A stretch of DNA of 16,647 nucleotides from JBDSLU01 sp039916225 (GTDB lineage: Bacteria > Acidobacteriota > Vicinamibacteria > Vicinamibacterales > Vicinamibacteraceae). The stretch spans positions 1 through 16,647 of the forward strand of contig JBDSLU010000540.1 of assembly GCA_039916225.1 (NCBI GenBank), written 5' to 3'. Positions 14,407 to 16,647 of the stretch are shown here, piece by piece. The notes below the pieces were generated by a model, which was not told the DNA's origin, searched no databases, and saw only the letters and a program-made list of their open reading frames with translations. The translations under genes were made by a program, and so were the position numbers. Numbering within the stretch: the stretch's first letter is position 1; every line of letters starts with the position of its first letter.

Positions 14407-15258
14407 ATGCCGACGGCCGATCGCTCACCCGTGGTTCGCGCCTACGAAGACCTATGCGCGGCCGACCCCGTCTGCTACGTCGAAGTGGGACGCCCGGACG
14501 GCCCCGGTTGGATTGCTGGCGCCGATCTCCGCGTCGCGCACGACGGCCCCTTTCACGCCCTGCTGCTCCGCATCGGCGAATGCGCCCGCACGACCGACCG
14601 CCGGACCATCGCGGCCTCGTTCGCGTTGCGCTTCGGTTGGTCATCGGCGATGGCCATCGCGCCCTACCTGCGGGCCCGCTGCGTCCCCGACATCGCGCTC
14701 GGCAACACCTCGTTCCGCTTCCGCGCCTCGACGTTCTTCGAGTTTGCCGCGGTGCACGAGCCACGCGGGTGGCTCGTCACCGGCGACGCTCGTGTCGGGC
14801 ATTCATCGATGGGCGCGGTCGCCGATGGTAACGCTCTGCGGGACGTGCTGCGCCGGGCGCTCACGGCGCAGGCCGCCCCGGTCGTCGACGCCCTCTATCG
14901 CTGGTCCGGCTTCTCGCCGCGCGGCACGTGGGGGATGCTCACCTCGGCGTGGGTGTCGCAGTTCGCGACGCACGCCGAGCCGCACGACGATCAGCGTGCG
15001 CTGACCCCCGAGCTCGACGCCTTCTTCGCCGGCGACGACCTGGTCGCGGCGATGCAGCCGCGCCTGCACGCCGTCAGCGTCGGCGGCGCCACACATCTCT
15101 TCCAGCGCCGTGGCAGCTGCTGTCGGCTCTACCTGCTGCCTGGCGGAGGGCTGTGCGCGAGTTGCCCGCTCGTCGGCGACACGGAGCGGCTCGCCCGCAA
15201 TCGCGAGTGGATGGCCAGCGAGTTGGCGCGCCGCGGGCCGCTGCCGGGTCACGGGTGA
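14407..15258 (+). CDS. FhuF-type [2Fe-2S] protein, candidate cobalamin-linked reductase
   Basis: A 283-residue protein whose C-terminus has Cys238-Cys239, then ten residues, Cys250, two residues, Cys253 (SCCRLYLLPGGGLCASCP). This is the unusual Cys-Cys-x10-Cys-x2-Cys [2Fe-2S] motif of E. coli FhuF, which reduces iron in hydroxamate siderophores. The rest is Ala/Arg-rich and hydrophobic in parts, as in FhuF-like proteins, with no signal peptide, so it is cytoplasmic. The start ATG 14407 follows GAGGAGG at 14393-14399. The gene sits directly under a cobalamin riboswitch and no siderophore or Fur-box features are evident. The regulated ligand is therefore probably a corrinoid, and the protein may reduce cob(III)alamin after uptake. 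The Fe-S family call is strong; the corrinoid role is inference. Confidence 0.82.
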   Translation: MPTADRSPVVRAYEDLCAADPVCYVEVGRPDGPGWIAGADLRVAHDGPFHALLLRIGECARTTDRRTIAASFALRFGWSSAMAIAPYLRARCVPDIALGNTSFRFRASTFFEFAAVHEPRGWLVTGDARVGHSSMGAVADGNALRDVLRRALTAQAAPVVDALYRWSGFSPRGTWGMLTSAWVSQFATHAEPHDDQRALTPELDAFFAGDDLVAAMQPRLHAVSVGGATHLFQRRGSCCRLYLLPGGGLCASCPLVGDTERLARNREWMASELARRGPLPGHG

Positions 15259-15271
15259 AGGGCGCCCTCAA

Positions 15272-16647
15272 TCAGGGGCGGCGGCCTCTGACCGCCGGAG
15301 CCGGCACCGGCTCCGGTGTCACGGCGGCCTGGGCGATGCCGTCGATCAAGCCGGAGAACACGGGCCCGTGGAACGGCGCGACGCTGTACCAGTAGAGCAG
15401 GCCGAGCAGTCCACGCGGCCGGAACCGCGCCGTCTGGATGACCGTCGCGCCGTCCTGCCCGTCGGGGCCACGGGCCGGCGCGATCGTGAACTCGAGGATC
15501 GCATCGCCTGGCACGCGCATCTCGGCGCGCAGCGTCAGGCCGGTCGGGGGCTCGATGGCGGCGACCCGCCAGAAACCGACCGCGTCGCCCCAGGCCAGTT
15601 GCGTCGGGTGACGGCGCCCGCGCTTCCAGCCGGGGCCGCCGATCAGCCGATCGAGGATGCCGCGCGTCAGCCACAGGCGGTTGTAGCGATACCAGCCGCG
15701 CCGCCCGCCGAGCGTGGCGACGGCGGTGAAGACGGCGAGTGGCGTGGCGGCGACGAAGCGCTCGCGCCGATCCTCGAACACCTTGCCGCCGGCCCAGTCG
15801 GGATCGCCGGGGATCGGCCCAGCCGCGGTCCACGTGCTCTCGACGTCGGATCGCGCCTCCGCCGACAGCGCCAGCTCGATGGCCTGCTTAACCGGCAGCA
15901 GCGGCTGCGGCATCAGCGTGGCGGCGGCCGGATCGGTGACCACGACGGGATTGCGCAGGCCTTCGGCGAGCGGCCGCGCGATCGCCGCGTCGACCGGCGT
16001 CACCAGGTGGATCCACAGGCTGCTCAGGCGGGGCGTGAAGAGCGGCACCGGCACGATCCGCCGCCGCGGCAGGCCGCGGGCCACGGCCATCATCTGGATC
16101 AGGTCGGCGTAGGACACGACGTCGGGGCCGCCGATTTCCAGCGTGCGCCCGATGGTCTCGGGCACGGTCAGGCAGGCGACCAGGTAGTGCAGCACGTCGC
16201 GCACGGCGATCGGCTGGCAGCGCGTGGCGACCCACTTCGGCGTGATCATCACCGGCAGGCGTTCGGTCAGGTAGCGCAGGATTTCGAACGACGCCGATCC
16301 CGAGCCGATGATCATCGCGGCGCGGAAGACGGTGACGGGGACGCCGCCTTGCGACAGCATCGCCTCCACTTCGCGGCGCGAGGCGAGATGCTCGCTCAGG
16401 GGACCGGTGTGATGCGAGCCGAGGCCGCCGAGATAGATGACGCGGCCGACGCCGGCGGCCTGCGCCGCGGTGGCGACGGTGCGGGCCATCTCGCGATCGC
16501 GCTCGGCGTAGTCGCGGCCGGCCGACTGCATCCCGTGCACCAGGTAGAACAGCGCTGTGCAGTCGCGCAAGGCGGCCTCCACGGCCGCGGCGTCGTCGAG
16601 ATCGACGGTGACGATCTCGACGCGCGGATCCGAGGCCCACGGGCGGC
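15272..16647 (-). CDS. NAD(P)-binding protein with C-terminal DUF2867 (5' end beyond window)
   Basis: The frame is open to the right edge, so the N-terminus with the glycine-rich nucleotide motif is missing. The visible part reads VEIVTVDLDDAAAVEAALRDC, then ALFYLVHGMQSAG, GVGRVIYLGGLG and FRAAMIIGSGSASFEILRYL, the pattern of atypical NAD(P)H-binding short-chain dehydrogenases (NmrA-like, PF13460). The C-terminal half (from about DRRERFVAATPLAVFTAV) with GGRRGWYRYNRLW, DRLIGGPGWKRGRR, GDAVGFWRV and HGPVFSGLIDGIA is DUF2867. This fusion is a known arrangement of unknown function, probably cytoplasmic. The gene is convergent with the FhuF-like gene, 13 nt from stop to stop. GTG 16582 is only an internal codon. 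Confidence 0.88.
   Translation of the reverse strand, partial: RPWASDPRVEIVTVDLDDAAAVEAALRDCTALFYLVHGMQSAGRDYAERDREMARTVATAAQAAGVGRVIYLGGLGSHHTGPLSEHLASRREVEAMLSQGGVPVTVFRAAMIIGSGSASFEILRYLTERLPVMITPKWVATRCQPIAVRDVLHYLVACLTVPETIGRTLEIGGPDVVSYADLIQMMAVARGLPRRRIVPVPLFTPRLSSLWIHLVTPVDAAIARPLAEGLRNPVVVTDPAAATLMPQPLLPVKQAIELALSAEARSDVESTWTAAGPIPGDPDWAGGKVFEDRRERFVAATPLAVFTAVATLGGRRGWYRYNRLWLTRGILDRLIGGPGWKRGRRHPTQLAWGDAVGFWRVAAIEPPTGLTLRAEMRVPGDAILEFTIAPARGPDGQDGATVIQTARFRPRGLLGLLYWYSVAPFHGPVFSGLIDGIAQAAVTPEPVPAPAVRGRRP
15295..15316. repeat. Perfect 22-bp palindrome inside the end of the DUF2867 gene
   Basis: CCGGAGCCGG and CCGGCTCCGG flank a central CA, so every one of ten pairs matches; as RNA it would be a 9-bp stem with a GCAC loop on either strand. 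It encodes the PEPVPAP stretch near the C-terminus on the minus strand and lies about 40 nt past the FhuF-like stop on the plus strand. There is no T-run, so it is not a classic intrinsic terminator, though it could limit convergent transcription. Confidence 0.5.

Noticed and set aside
14264..15004. Plus-strand frame through the riboswitch and the start of the FhuF-like gene
   Set aside because: It runs through the structured RNA and gives an Arg/Ser/Pro-rich product; the real start is ATG 14407 with GAGGAGG.
1..16647. CRISPR arrays, insertion sequences, phage genes, tRNA or rRNA genes
   Set aside because: I saw no regularly spaced repeats, transposase or integrase motifs, terminal inverted repeats, or tRNA/rRNA sequence; almost all the DNA is accounted for by ordinary genes.

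Overview
The window is one stretch of a very GC-rich bacterial chromosome, densely coding, with no rRNA, tRNA, insertion sequence, phage or CRISPR signal that I can see. The best guess at the host is a soil-type Acidobacteriota (for example Vicinamibacteria). The guess rests on the Oar-like TonB receptor (carboxypeptidase-regulatory domain followed by plug and barrel), the Tat-exported enzymes, a DUF1684 lipoprotein and the overall protein style. It is an inference and was not checked by any search.

Left flank (1-3451): a membrane protein cut by the window edge, with a degenerate potassium-channel-like pore loop (minus strand); a tiny zinc-ribbon protein without an ordinary start codon; an aldo/keto reductase; a short polytopic membrane protein with weak FtsW/RodA-like motifs; and a convergent DUF1684 lipoprotein.

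Centre (3452-14170): a likely seven-gene operon for pectin-type (polyuronate) breakdown, all on the plus strand with gaps of 38 nt or less and two overlaps. The order is ROK-family regulator, KduI/IolB-family isomerase, kduD, TonB-dependent receptor, Tat-exported type-B carboxylesterase, secreted PL10-type pectate lyase and Tat-exported metallo-beta-lactamase-fold hydrolase. The lyase and esterase would depolymerise and de-esterify the polymer outside the cytoplasm, and the receptor would bring products through the outer membrane. The isomerase and KduD would turn the unsaturated uronate product into 2-keto-3-deoxygluconate. The ROK protein has lost its kinase residues and probably acts as the sugar-responsive regulator. 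Its upstream region has a good sigma70-like promoter overlapped by a palindrome, an 11-codon leader ORF with a strong Shine-Dalgarno, and a stem that could cover the ROK start codon. A KDG kinase, an aldolase and an inner-membrane transporter are not in the window.

Right flank (14171-16647): an extended -10 promoter leads into a clear cobalamin riboswitch, followed by a FhuF-type [2Fe-2S] protein with the rare Cys-Cys-x10-Cys-x2-Cys motif. This pairing is the most interesting single observation, because it suggests a reductase tied to cobalamin rather than to siderophore iron. The window ends in a convergent NAD(P)-binding/DUF2867 protein cut by the right edge.
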